Assembly (NCBI GenBank): GCA_038230335.1
Contig: JBBRNL010000004.1
Span: 1 to 64,000, forward strand
DNA from: JBBRDU01 sp038230335
Lineage (GTDB): Bacteria > Verrucomicrobiota > Verrucomicrobiia > Chthoniobacterales > UBA10450
Length of the DNA: 64,000 nucleotides
Direction of reading: 5' to 3'
Below the pieces are notes generated by a model, which worked only from the letters and a program-made list of their open reading frames with translations, was not told the origin of the DNA and did not search any database. The position numbers and the translations under genes are program-made. Numbering within the stretch: position 1 is the stretch's first letter; every line of letters begins with the position of its first letter. Of this stretch, positions 40,268-48,815 are shown piece after piece.

Positions 40268-41608
40268 TCAGGCGGGCAGAGGCACTGTCTCAGCCGAGTC
40301 CGGCGCGGCCACGACAAGAAAAGGAGCAAAGATTTCCACACCCCGCACCGGCAGAGTGCTCGTGACGAGGGTGAAACCATCTTCGTAATGCAGATCGTGC
40401 ACGGTTCCATCCCGATGCAGACGCGCGAGAAGGTCGGCCCGCGCCGAGGGCAAACGCAATTCGACGGTCATCGTCCCGCGCGCCACAAATTCGGAAATCC
40501 GTTCGACCAATTCTCCCATCCCCTCCCCGGTTTGGGCGGAGACCGAAACAGCGTCCGGAAAATGCCGACGTAAGGCAAAGAGTGCGGCGGGATCGCTGAC
40601 TTTATCAATCTTGTTCAGCACCACCAGCATCTGCCCGGTCTCAGCCTCGAGGTCGTTGAGAACGCGCATGGTCGTATTGTAAAACTCCATGACTTCCGGT
40701 TGCGACGCGTCAAGCACATGGATGAGAAAGTCAGACAAGGCCGCTTCTTCCAAGGTGGATTTAAAAGCCTCTACGAGTTGGTGCGGTAATTTGCGCACAA
40801 AGCCGACCGTATCCGTCAGGAGCAAGGGTTGCTTGTTCGGGAGCGCGATTTTGCGCGTGGTGGTGTCCAGTGTGGCGAACAGTTTGTTTTCAACGAGCAC
40901 GTCAGCCCCGGTGAGGCGGCGCAGCAAAGACGACTTACCGACGTTCGTGTATCCGACGATGGCCGCGTTGGGCACAGGGGCGCGCTTGCGATTCTTTCGT
41001 TGCGTCGCACGAGAACGCCGCACGATTTCCAGTTCGCGCTTCAGCCGGTCGATCTGCAGCCGAATTTTTCGCTTATCCTGCTCGAGCTGACTTTCCCCCT
41101 CGCCCTTCGCGCCGATTCCGCCGCCCTGTTGCCCAAGGTGACTCCAGGCGCGGGTCAGGCGCGGAAGGGAATATTCCATGCGCGCGAGGTCGACCTGGAT
41201 CCGCGCCTCGCGGGATTGCGCGCGCGCGCCGAAAATATCGAGAATGATTTCGTGACGGTCCGCCACCGCTATTCCGGCCAGTTCCTCCCAGTTACGTTGC
41301 TGCGAGGGGCTCAGTTCGTTATCGAAGATGAGGACGTCGCACTCCTGTTCCCTGGCCAGGTCGACAATTTCCTGCGCCTTTCCCGAACCGATCAGGTAGC
41401 GAGCGTGATTTTCCCTGTGAGAAATGAGCTTTCGCGCAATGATCGGAATACCGAGGGTGTCGACCAGCTCGGCCAACTCATCGAGAAGACTCTGCGCATC
41501 GGCCTTCTTGTCTGCGTCGATATAGGAGCCGACGAGGAAGGCCCGCTCCACCGTTTTGTCTTTTGCTTTGATCTCGAACATCCGCGGGCAATATAGCTCA
41601 CCGGCCAT
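40268..41608 (-). CDS. hflX: GTPase HflX
   Basis: A 446-residue ribosome-splitting GTPase. The N-terminal domain (about residues 20-140) includes IFDNELSPSQQRNWEE, a family mark. A coiled coil follows (about 170-205, RLKRELEIVRRSRATQRKNR). The G domain has G1 GYTNVGKSSLLRRLTG (about residue 217 on), G3 DTVGFVRKLPHQLVEAF, G4 NKID, and G5 SAQTGEG. The family's GGIGAKGEGESQLE motif is present. The start is 41608, or 41581 (MFEIKAKDK). Confidence 0.96.
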   Translation of the reverse strand: MAGELYCPRMFEIKAKDKTVERAFLVGSYIDADKKADAQSLLDELAELVDTLGIPIIARKLISHRENHARYLIGSGKAQEIVDLAREQECDVLIFDNELSPSQQRNWEELAGIAVADRHEIILDIFGARAQSREARIQVDLARMEYSLPRLTRAWSHLGQQGGGIGAKGEGESQLEQDKRKIRLQIDRLKRELEIVRRSRATQRKNRKRAPVPNAAIVGYTNVGKSSLLRRLTGADVLVENKLFATLDTTTRKIALPNKQPLLLTDTVGFVRKLPHQLVEAFKSTLEEAALSDFLIHVLDASQPEVMEFYNTTMRVLNDLEAETGQMLVVLNKIDKVSDPAALFALRRHFPDAVSVSAQTGEGMGELVERISEFVARGTMTVELRLPSARADLLARLHRDGTVHDLHYEDGFTLVTSTLPVRGVEIFAPFLVVAAPDSAETVPLPA

Positions 41609-41640
41609 CTCTTATCCATTTGGATGGCTCATCACAGTCC

Positions 41641-42597
41641 ATGCCTGTTATCGAAAGTGAATTCCATGCGCCTTTCCCGCTGCGGAACGGACATGTCCAG
41701 ACTATCCTTGGCGCATTTCTGCGTCGCGGGCGTCAACTCCCTTTCGAACGAGAACAGCTGGAGTTGAATGACGGTGATTTTCTGGATTTACGGTGGTTGC
41801 GCCATGGGAAGGGCTGTCTCGCAATTCTCTCGCACGGTTTGGAAGGATCGGCTGAGCAAGGCTACATCCAGGGCATGGCCACGGCTCTGACAAAGGCCGA
41901 TTGGGACGTTCTGGCCTGGAATTTCCGCGGTTGCGGCGATGAGCCAAATCGCCTGGTGCGGCTTTATCATAGCGGAGCGACCGAGGATTTGCGTGCCGTG
42001 ATTGATCACGCGGCGCGGCAATATCCGCGCATCGCGCTGATCGGATTTAGCCTGGGCGGGAACCTTACCTTGAAATATCTGGGTGAGGCTCCCCCGCACG
42101 CGGCCGTCACGTCCGGCGTGGCTGTTTCAGCGCCGGTCGATCTCGCGGCCAGCGCACGCATGCTCGATACGCGCTGGAGTAATCGCATTTACTTGCGACG
42201 TTTCATCCGCAGCCTCATCGCGAAAGTCGAAGCCAAGGCACTGCGCTTTCCCGATCAGATCGACGCCCGCGGAAGTCGCGCTCTGCAAACGTTTCAGGAG
42301 TTCGACGATCGCTATACGTCGCGCTTACACGGATTTCGTGATGCGGCCGACTATTGGAGCCAGGCGAGTTCACGGCAATATCTTCATCGAATTGCCGTTC
42401 CAACCTTGTTGTTGAACGCGCAGGACGATCCTTTTCTTGCGCCTGAATGCTTTCCCATTCTGGAAGCTGAACAAAATCCATTTGTGCACTTGGAAGCACC
42501 GCCATCAGGGGGTCACCTCGGCTTCCTTGAATTTGACGGTGGATTTCGGCCCTGGCTGGAAAGGCGTGTTGTACAGTTTCTCGCAGCGTCGAGCTGA
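41641..42597 (+). CDS. YheT-like alpha/beta hydrolase
   Basis: A 318-residue alpha/beta hydrolase of the YheT group. It opens with FHAPFPLRNGHVQTILGAF, the group's N-terminal signature. The nucleophile elbow is IGFSLGGNLTLKYLGE (Ser at about residue 143), the acid lies in LNAQDDPFLAPE, and the His in SGGHLGFLE. Oxyanion region: ILSHGLEGSAEQGYIQGMA. Family members are esterases of unclear substrate. ATG 41641 gives the conserved start; 41620 adds seven residues. It is followed within 22 bases by the tgt fusion gene. Confidence 0.9.
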   Translation: MPVIESEFHAPFPLRNGHVQTILGAFLRRGRQLPFEREQLELNDGDFLDLRWLRHGKGCLAILSHGLEGSAEQGYIQGMATALTKADWDVLAWNFRGCGDEPNRLVRLYHSGATEDLRAVIDHAARQYPRIALIGFSLGGNLTLKYLGEAPPHAAVTSGVAVSAPVDLAASARMLDTRWSNRIYLRRFIRSLIAKVEAKALRFPDQIDARGSRALQTFQEFDDRYTSRLHGFRDAADYWSQASSRQYLHRIAVPTLLLNAQDDPFLAPECFPILEAEQNPFVHLEAPPSGGHLGFLEFDGGFRPWLERRVVQFLAASS

Positions 42598-42618
42598 GAA
42601 CGTAGAGTGTTCCGATCC

Positions 42619-44664
42619 ATGACTCCTTCCCGCCTTGAATTCCGACTCGAAGCACAAGCGCAGGGTTCGCGGGCACGGGCCGCGACCTTCCGCACTCTGC
42701 ACAACGCGGTGCAGACGCCGCTCTTCATGCCGGTGGGGACTCATGCCACAGTCAAAGCGCAGCTCCCGCAAACGCTGGAGGACGCCGGTTCGCAGATTCT
42801 CCTCGCCAACACTTATCATCTGCTCTTGCGGCCCGGCCCGGAGGTCTTCCAACGCACGGGCGGCATCCATGGTTTCATGAGTTGGAAGAGATCGGTCCTG
42901 ACCGACTCGGGCGGTTTCCAGATTTTCTCCCTGCCGAATTCACGCGCTATGAGTGAGGAGGGGGCCGCATTCCAGAGTTATGTCGACGGACGAACAATTC
43001 TGCTCAGTCCGGAGCTGAGCATCGAAACGCAAAAGGCGATTGGCAGCGACATCATGATGGCGCTCGACCAATGTATTCCTTCCACGGCGGATGAATCCGT
43101 CGCGCGCGGCGCCCTTGGACTCACCCATCGTTGGGCAGCACGCAGTCTGGCCACGCGCGGGGAGTCGGCCCAGTCGATGTTTGCGATCGTGCAAGGAGCG
43201 TTGTTCAAGGAGCTACGACGCCAAAGCGTCGAGACGTTAGGCGAGATGCCTTTCGACGGATTCGCCATCGGCGGCCTGGCCGTCGGCGAAGGCAGGGCGG
43301 AGCGCGAGGACGTCTGCGAGTTCACCGCACAACTCTTGCCCAGGGACAAACCGCGCTATCTCATGGGGGTCGGCACACCTCTCGATATTCTCGAAGCGGT
43401 GCATCGCGGCGTTGACATGTTCGATTGCATCATTCCAACGCAGGTGGCGCAGCGCGGCGGTGCATTTACTTCACGTGGGTTTTTACAGATGCGACGCAGT
43501 GTTTACAAATTTGCCGACGAAAAACTGGACCCGGAATGCCACTGCCCGACCTGCTCGCGCTATTCACGCGCTTATCTGCATCATCTGACCAAAGCGCGGG
43601 AGACTCTCGGCTGGCAGTTACTCGGGAAGCATAACCTTCATTTTTACCACCAGCTCATGCGCGAGATCCGGGAGAGCATCCTGGCCGATCGTTTTGTGAA
43701 GCTCTATGAAGAGAAGCGCGCTTTCCTGCATGAGAGCGACCTTGATAATCCGATTCACAAGCAGAAATCGAAGCGAAAACGTCCGCTCACACTGGGAGAT
43801 TACGAAGTGCACAAGGCGTGGGAAGGGTTCGCCAGTATCCGCCAGATTTCCTCGGGCGAGATCATGCATTGCCGGACCGCGCCGATGGAAGAAGCGAACA
43901 AGCTATATATCGAGCAATCCAACCTATCCGCACGGGTGCGACTTGTGGAAAACGAAACACCGGAAAACGCGAAGCCACTCACGATCTGGGATGTCGGTCT
44001 GGGCGCCGCGGCTAACGCCATGGCAGCAATCCGCTGTTACGAAGAGCAAGTCATTGCCGGACCGGTGCGCGCCCTCACCATCATCAGCTTCGAGAAGGAC
44101 CTCGACTCACTGCGCCTGGCCTTCCGTCATAACCGTGATTTCCCTTACCTGCGCCATAGCGGACCGGCGAGAATCCTGGAGGATGGCAACTGGAAATCGC
44201 CCGGCCATCCAGGATTAATCTGGGTTCTGGTGCAGGGAAATTTCCTCGATACGATGCACGAGGCTCCGTCTCCGCCAGATTTAATCTTTTACGACATGTT
44301 CTCAAGCCAGAGTTCCGCCGAACAATGGACGCGGGCTGCTTTCCAACAATTGTTTGGGGCCTGCGCAGGCCGAGCCGTTGAGGTCTTCACCTACACTCGA
44401 TCGACCGCGAACCGGGCAGCTTTGCTCGCCGCCGGATTCTACGTGGCGGCCGGCCGCAGTGCCGGAGAAAAAGAGGAGACGACGATTGCGCTAACGCCCG
44501 AGGCTTTTCGCGTGCTTTCTCCCTACCGACATGCGCTCCTCGCGGCCGATTGGCTGGCCAAGTGGGATCGTTCCGGCGCAAAATTTCCCACCGAAATGCC
44601 CGCGCATGAGTGGTCCGCTTTCGAGCAGACCATTCGCGAACACAAGCAATTTCACGCACCCTGA
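42619..44664 (+). CDS. tgt: tRNA-guanine transglycosylase fused to an MnmC-like methyltransferase
   Basis: A 681-residue two-domain protein (ATG 42619; GTG 42607 adds four). Residues 1-380 are tRNA-guanine transglycosylase, which puts preQ1 at G34: D96 in LTDSGGFQIFSL, catalytic D269 in DMFDC, and zinc ligands C307-x-C309-x2-C312 and H338. Residues about 385-681 are a Rossmann methyltransferase of the MnmC2/DUF752 type: GDYEVHKAWEGFASIRQISSGEIMH, SAM site IWDVGLGAAANAMAAIR, and LIFYDMFSSQSS. MnmC2 acts on U34, also the wobble base. The usual PTRNARNG stretch after the nucleophile is PTQVAQRGG here. Confidence 0.9.
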   Translation: MTPSRLEFRLEAQAQGSRARAATFRTLHNAVQTPLFMPVGTHATVKAQLPQTLEDAGSQILLANTYHLLLRPGPEVFQRTGGIHGFMSWKRSVLTDSGGFQIFSLPNSRAMSEEGAAFQSYVDGRTILLSPELSIETQKAIGSDIMMALDQCIPSTADESVARGALGLTHRWAARSLATRGESAQSMFAIVQGALFKELRRQSVETLGEMPFDGFAIGGLAVGEGRAEREDVCEFTAQLLPRDKPRYLMGVGTPLDILEAVHRGVDMFDCIIPTQVAQRGGAFTSRGFLQMRRSVYKFADEKLDPECHCPTCSRYSRAYLHHLTKARETLGWQLLGKHNLHFYHQLMREIRESILADRFVKLYEEKRAFLHESDLDNPIHKQKSKRKRPLTLGDYEVHKAWEGFASIRQISSGEIMHCRTAPMEEANKLYIEQSNLSARVRLVENETPENAKPLTIWDVGLGAAANAMAAIRCYEEQVIAGPVRALTIISFEKDLDSLRLAFRHNRDFPYLRHSGPARILEDGNWKSPGHPGLIWVLVQGNFLDTMHEAPSPPDLIFYDMFSSQSSAEQWTRAAFQQLFGACAGRAVEVFTYTRSTANRAALLAAGFYVAAGRSAGEKEETTIALTPEAFRVLSPYRHALLAADWLAKWDRSGAKFPTEMPAHEWSAFEQTIREHKQFHAP

Positions 44665-44682
44665 GCCGGGATTTACCGCACC

Positions 44683-45564
44683 ATGCCCAAGCCGAGCACC
44701 GTCGAACAGCCAGCGGAACTTCTCTCCTACCTCTTCGCCACCTGGCCGGAGGTGAAACGCAAACAAGTGCGAACCTGGTTGAAGTTTCAGGCGGTGACGG
44801 TGAACGATCGACCGGTCACACAGTTCAATCACGGCCTTCGACCCGGGGATGTTGTCGCCATCCGCTCCGATCGCTTTGCCGTCCCGAAGACGGTGCTGTC
44901 TTCCGGAATGAGAATCTTCTTCGAGGACGCGGCGCTTATTGTGATCGATAAACCGGAGAATCTTCTCAGCGTGGCGAGCGAAGCCGAGCCGGAAAAGACG
45001 GCATATTTTCAATTAACCGCGTATGTTCGCCGGGGCCGCCAAAAGGCGCGCGATCGGGTCTGGATCGTCCATCGTCTTGATCGCGAAACCTCGGGTCTCA
45101 TGATTTTCGCCAAGACCGCGGCGGCGAAGGAGACGCTGCAAGCCGGTTGGGACGCAGCAGAAAAACGATATGAAGCGATCGTGGAAGGCAATCTTGAGGG
45201 TGAAGACGGCATCTTTGAATCTGACCTGGATGAGACAAACCCATTCAAGGTCTTCAGCGTCGTGCGCAGCGCGCAGACCCGGCACGCTATTACGCATTAT
45301 CGAGTTCTGAGCCGGAGCCATCGGCGGACACTGATCGAGCTGACTCTAAAAACCGGAAGGCGCCATCAGATTCGGGTGCAGCTCGCCGACGCTGGATGTC
45401 CGATCATCGGCGACAAGAAATATGGAGCAAAGACCGATCCGGTGAGACGCCTTGCTCTTCATGCCTGCGCTCTACGTTTTCCGCATCCGGTTACTAAAAA
45501 AGAGCTTCAGTTTGCGTCTCCCTTGCCAAAAGAATTAGCTCGCCTGATGCACCGGGACCGATGA
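44683..45564 (+). CDS. RluA-family pseudouridine synthase
   Basis: A 293-residue enzyme. Residues 1-60 are an S4-like RNA-binding domain (LFATWPEVKRKQVRTWLKFQAVTVNDRPV). The catalytic domain holds the active-site Asp in HRLDRETSGLMIFAKT (about residue 133), DKPENLLSV at the start, and the end motif KTGRRHQIRVQLADAGCPIIGD. This is the RluA group, which makes pseudouridine in rRNA or tRNA; which target cannot be read from sequence. It follows the tgt fusion by 18 bases, probably in one transcript. Confidence 0.93.
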   Translation: MPKPSTVEQPAELLSYLFATWPEVKRKQVRTWLKFQAVTVNDRPVTQFNHGLRPGDVVAIRSDRFAVPKTVLSSGMRIFFEDAALIVIDKPENLLSVASEAEPEKTAYFQLTAYVRRGRQKARDRVWIVHRLDRETSGLMIFAKTAAAKETLQAGWDAAEKRYEAIVEGNLEGEDGIFESDLDETNPFKVFSVVRSAQTRHAITHYRVLSRSHRRTLIELTLKTGRRHQIRVQLADAGCPIIGDKKYGAKTDPVRRLALHACALRFPHPVTKKELQFASPLPKELARLMHRDR

Positions 45565-45612
45565 TCACCAGCAGAGGACCCGTTTCGCTTAACGAATAAG
45601 CCAATTACGTCA

Positions 45613-46305
45613 TTGAAACCGTTCCGAACACTCGCAGAAACCCGCACGCCTGATGGTTCCCGTTTCACGCTGCACGAGCATGACGGCGAATACTTCATGA
45701 AACTAAACGGGCGACAGCTTATGAGTACGTCGTCGACCGCATCGGAATTGCTCCTGGCCGAAAAAGGCTGCGCAAACCTGGCCGAGAGCGATAAGCCCTG
45801 CGTCCTCATCGGTGGATTGGGTTTGGGATTCAGCCTCAAACGGGTGCTCGAGCTGATCGGCCCGAGCGGGAGTGTGCAAGTCGCGGAGTTGCTGCCGGAA
45901 GTGGTCGCGTGGAATCGTGAGTTTCTCGGCCCAGTCAACGGAGCGCTGCTCGATGACGTTCGCGTGGAAATTCTCGTGGCTGATGTTTTTGCAGTGATCC
46001 GCCGCTCCAAAAACGCCCACTACGACGCCATTTTACTGGATGTTGATAACGGTCCGACGTCGTTCGTGCAGGCAAAGAACTCGCGGATTTATAATCGCCG
46101 CGGTTTGTGGTTAATCTCACGCGCACTCAAGCCCGGTGGACGCGTCGCTTTCTGGTCGGCTGTCGATGAACCCGACTTTCCATCCAACCTGACGCGCGCG
46201 GGCTTCTCCGTGGAAACATTCCCGGCGAAACCCCACGATCGATCCAGGCAATCGCCGCACCGCATCTACGTGGCGGAATGTTCCCCCACAACAGGTCGAA
46301 TATAG
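45613..46305 (+). CDS. Spermidine-synthase-like methyltransferase-fold protein
   Basis: A 230-residue Rossmann-fold protein. It has the SAM/dcSAM-binding pattern VLIGGLGLGFSLKRVLE (about residues 63-79), an acidic VAELLPEVVAWN strand end, and YDAILLDVDNGPTSF (about residues 137-151). Layout and motifs match spermidine-synthase-like proteins of unknown substrate, found beside RluA or tgt in many bacteria. The start is TTG 45613. Its last 40 bases overlap the end of trhO on the other strand. Confidence 0.8.
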   Translation: MKPFRTLAETRTPDGSRFTLHEHDGEYFMKLNGRQLMSTSSTASELLLAEKGCANLAESDKPCVLIGGLGLGFSLKRVLELIGPSGSVQVAELLPEVVAWNREFLGPVNGALLDDVRVEILVADVFAVIRRSKNAHYDAILLDVDNGPTSFVQAKNSRIYNRRGLWLISRALKPGGRVAFWSAVDEPDFPSNLTRAGFSVETFPAKPHDRSRQSPHRIYVAECSPTTGRI

Positions 46306-47183
46306 ACAGCCGTCGCATAGCCCAAACCGGAGGCAAGACACGCCGGACAGACGAGAAAGTCTTTACTTTCGTTCTCGGCTTCTTCCGAGAGAAGGAAAAG
46401 CTGGTGGCAGGGATCGTGCAGACAATTGACGAAACGAGTCGTTAGCTGATTCGTATGGGCGCATCGTCCGATCTGCAATAATCCTTTCTCGATCTTCACG
46501 GTCATGCGTTGATCGAAAACAAAACACTCGCCCTGCCAGTGCTCGTTTCCGAATTGTTCCTGATACGTCACAATCCCGCCGTGTAACTGATAGACATTCT
46601 TGAAACCGCGCGACCGGAATAGCGCTGAAGCCTTTTCACAGCGAATACCGCCCGTGCAATACATCAGGACCGTCTTCTCCTTTAAGTAATCCAGCCGCGA
46701 GACGTAATCGGGCAACTCACGGAAGTGGGCAATATCGCAGACGACCGCATTTTCAAAACGACCGGCGTCTGATTCAAAACGATTCCGGACATCGAGCACG
46801 ACCGCGTCAGGGTCTTTCTCCATCATTCGTTTCCAGTCGGAAGGGGGAAGCTGGTTGTCTTGATCAGGATTAATCCCATCCGCATTTAGCGCCACGATTT
46901 CCCGACGAACTTTGACGACGAGCCGAGGAAAAGTGCACTCGTCTCCGCTGCTGAATTTGATCGCAATATCAGCGAAGCGCGGGTCGTCCTTCAGCGCCGT
47001 GACGTAAGCATCAATCGCCTCGACCGGGCCGGCCAAAGTGCCGTTGATGCCTTCGGTGGCGATGAGAATTCTTCCCTTTAATCCAAGGCCGGAGCAGAGG
47101 GTGCGCTGTTCGTCGGCAAAGTCGGACGCATCCGAAATGCCAACGTATTTGTAAAAAAGAATGACTGGAAAAAGGTGCGACAT
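46266..47183 (-). CDS. trhO: tRNA uridine(34) hydroxylase
   Basis: A 305-residue rhodanese-fold protein (formerly UPF0176/YceA), which hydroxylates U34 using oxygen. Order: N-terminal domain VILFYKYVGISD and GRILIATEGINGTLAG, then a rhodanese domain with VVLDVRNRFESDAGRFENAV and the active Cys in MYCTGGIRCEKAS (about residues 177-189). A C-terminal zinc-like part has CLHDPCHQLF and CPACLASGLG. It is the third wobble-base enzyme within 5 kb. It converges on the gene before and overlaps it by 40 bases. Confidence 0.94.
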   Translation of the reverse strand: MSHLFPVILFYKYVGISDASDFADEQRTLCSGLGLKGRILIATEGINGTLAGPVEAIDAYVTALKDDPRFADIAIKFSSGDECTFPRLVVKVRREIVALNADGINPDQDNQLPPSDWKRMMEKDPDAVVLDVRNRFESDAGRFENAVVCDIAHFRELPDYVSRLDYLKEKTVLMYCTGGIRCEKASALFRSRGFKNVYQLHGGIVTYQEQFGNEHWQGECFVFDQRMTVKIEKGLLQIGRCAHTNQLTTRFVNCLHDPCHQLFLLSEEAENESKDFLVCPACLASGLGYATAVYIRPVVGEHSAT

Positions 47184-47451
47184 TTTTCAGGACGGCAGGG
47201 CCGCGAGTTATAACCTGAACGATCTGCGCGATGTACTCAACCCGCGACTCGACAACTTGCCACTCTGAGCGGTCAGAACCCTCGTCAACCACGCCCAGTA
47301 TGACGGTGGAACGCGATCTCCGAGCGCGTTGTTCATGATGGCGGCTTCGCCGCTCACTTTAGCATCGAGCTACGCAGAGCTCGATCCACCCATCGCAAGG
47401 GATTCTCATGCACGCGTCGACGATTATAGGTCGCCGCTAGAGTGAATGAGA

Positions 47452-48810
47452 CTAGCCCAAAAACCCCAGATTGGGATTCGCGAAACGCCCGATGTTCGGG
47501 AACACCGTCGGCATATCACTGGCCGATACGCCGAACCACCGAGCGATCGTGGCGGAAAACTCGTCAACACTTGTGGTGGGAATCCAGCGCCCATCCTCAG
47601 TGTCGTCGGGACCGTTCACCGCCAGGGTCGGGAATTTGCCGTAGAGCTGATTGCCGCGCACCGCCCCACCCATAACGAACTGGTGACTGCCCCACCCGTG
47701 GTCGCTTCCGCCTCCATTGGTGGGAAGGGTTCGGCCAAAATCTGAAGCCGTGAAAGTGGTGACCGATTGGTCCACACCCAACTCGACTGTGGCCGAGTAA
47801 AACGAGCTCAGTGCGCTGCTCAATTCAGTCATGAGTCCCGCTTGCGCGGCTAATTGGTCACCGTGCGTATCGTAGCCGCCCACCGCGCAGAAGAAAATTT
47901 GCCGTCGCATTCCCAGATTACCCCGGGCCGCGATCAGTTTTGAGATCATGGCCAATTGCCGGCCCAAATCAGTATCAGGAAACGGCGTACTCAAAGGATT
48001 CACACCCGCGAGCGCACTGGTCAGAATCTCGTTTTCGGCGATGGATCGGCTCATCGTGTCGGAATAGGCCGCCTCGAACAATTTGTTATGAGGTAACGCG
48101 AGAAGATTTTTGAAACCCTGGATGCGGATGCCCTCATTCGGATTGTCACTGCCGAGACCGCGCAACCCGAGACTGCCATCGGGTGAAATCAGATACGGCA
48201 CCACGCTGTTGCCCACTTCAAAGGTGTTGGTTCCGGCGATGGAAAGAGATAATGACACCTGCGAATTCCCGTTCAGCGAAGCTACCAAATCGGCGGCGCG
48301 TCCGCCCCATCCAGTCCTGACATCACCCCGGTCCGGCACGCTGGTCATCCATTGGACCGATTGATCCTCATGCGAGAATAAATTTTTCGGAACAGCCGCC
48401 GTGCCATTGACGTAGTCCGTGCGCGTGGTGGGCGCGACCAGCGTCCCGACATTGGCTACCATGGTCAGTTTGCCCTGGTTGAAAAGGTTCGCCAATTCCG
48501 GCAGATTCGGATGGAACCCATATTGTCGGCCGTCTCCTATAGGAATGGTGAGTGGACGCAAGCTCGTCCTGGCAATAGCAAGATTTCCCCGGGCCGCCGC
48601 ATAAACGTTGTAGTTCGTGCGATCACTCGGGATCAGCACGTTGTTCGCATCGTTTCCGCCGTATAGGAACAGACAGACAATGGCCTTGTAATCGCCTGAG
48701 AGCGGCGCGGCGCTCAATTTTCGCAGATCCCAGATCGTGCTCAGCAGGCCAGTTGTTCCCAAGGCGGCGCAGGCCGCTTGCCGGATAAATGCTCTTCGTG
48801 TCGTTTCCAC
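47452..48810 (-). CDS. DUF1501 domain protein, Tat-exported
   Basis: A 452-residue secreted protein. Near the N-terminus a twin-Arg RRAFIRQAACAAL motif is a likely Tat signal. The DUF1501 signature is present: IVCLFLYGGNDANNVLIP and later DGRWIPTTSVDEFSATIARWFG. This sulfatase-related family is common in Planctomycetes and Verrucomicrobia and nearly always sits after a DUF1800 gene, as here, five bases behind. The start is GTG 48810. The role is unknown; a joint role with the DUF1800 partner on surface or polymer is supposed. The 268 bases to trhO hold no gene. Confidence 0.92.
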   Translation of the reverse strand: METTRRAFIRQAACAALGTTGLLSTIWDLRKLSAAPLSGDYKAIVCLFLYGGNDANNVLIPSDRTNYNVYAAARGNLAIARTSLRPLTIPIGDGRQYGFHPNLPELANLFNQGKLTMVANVGTLVAPTTRTDYVNGTAAVPKNLFSHEDQSVQWMTSVPDRGDVRTGWGGRAADLVASLNGNSQVSLSLSIAGTNTFEVGNSVVPYLISPDGSLGLRGLGSDNPNEGIRIQGFKNLLALPHNKLFEAAYSDTMSRSIAENEILTSALAGVNPLSTPFPDTDLGRQLAMISKLIAARGNLGMRRQIFFCAVGGYDTHGDQLAAQAGLMTELSSALSSFYSATVELGVDQSVTTFTASDFGRTLPTNGGGSDHGWGSHQFVMGGAVRGNQLYGKFPTLAVNGPDDTEDGRWIPTTSVDEFSATIARWFGVSASDMPTVFPNIGRFANPNLGFLG

Positions 48811-48815
48811 CTGTT

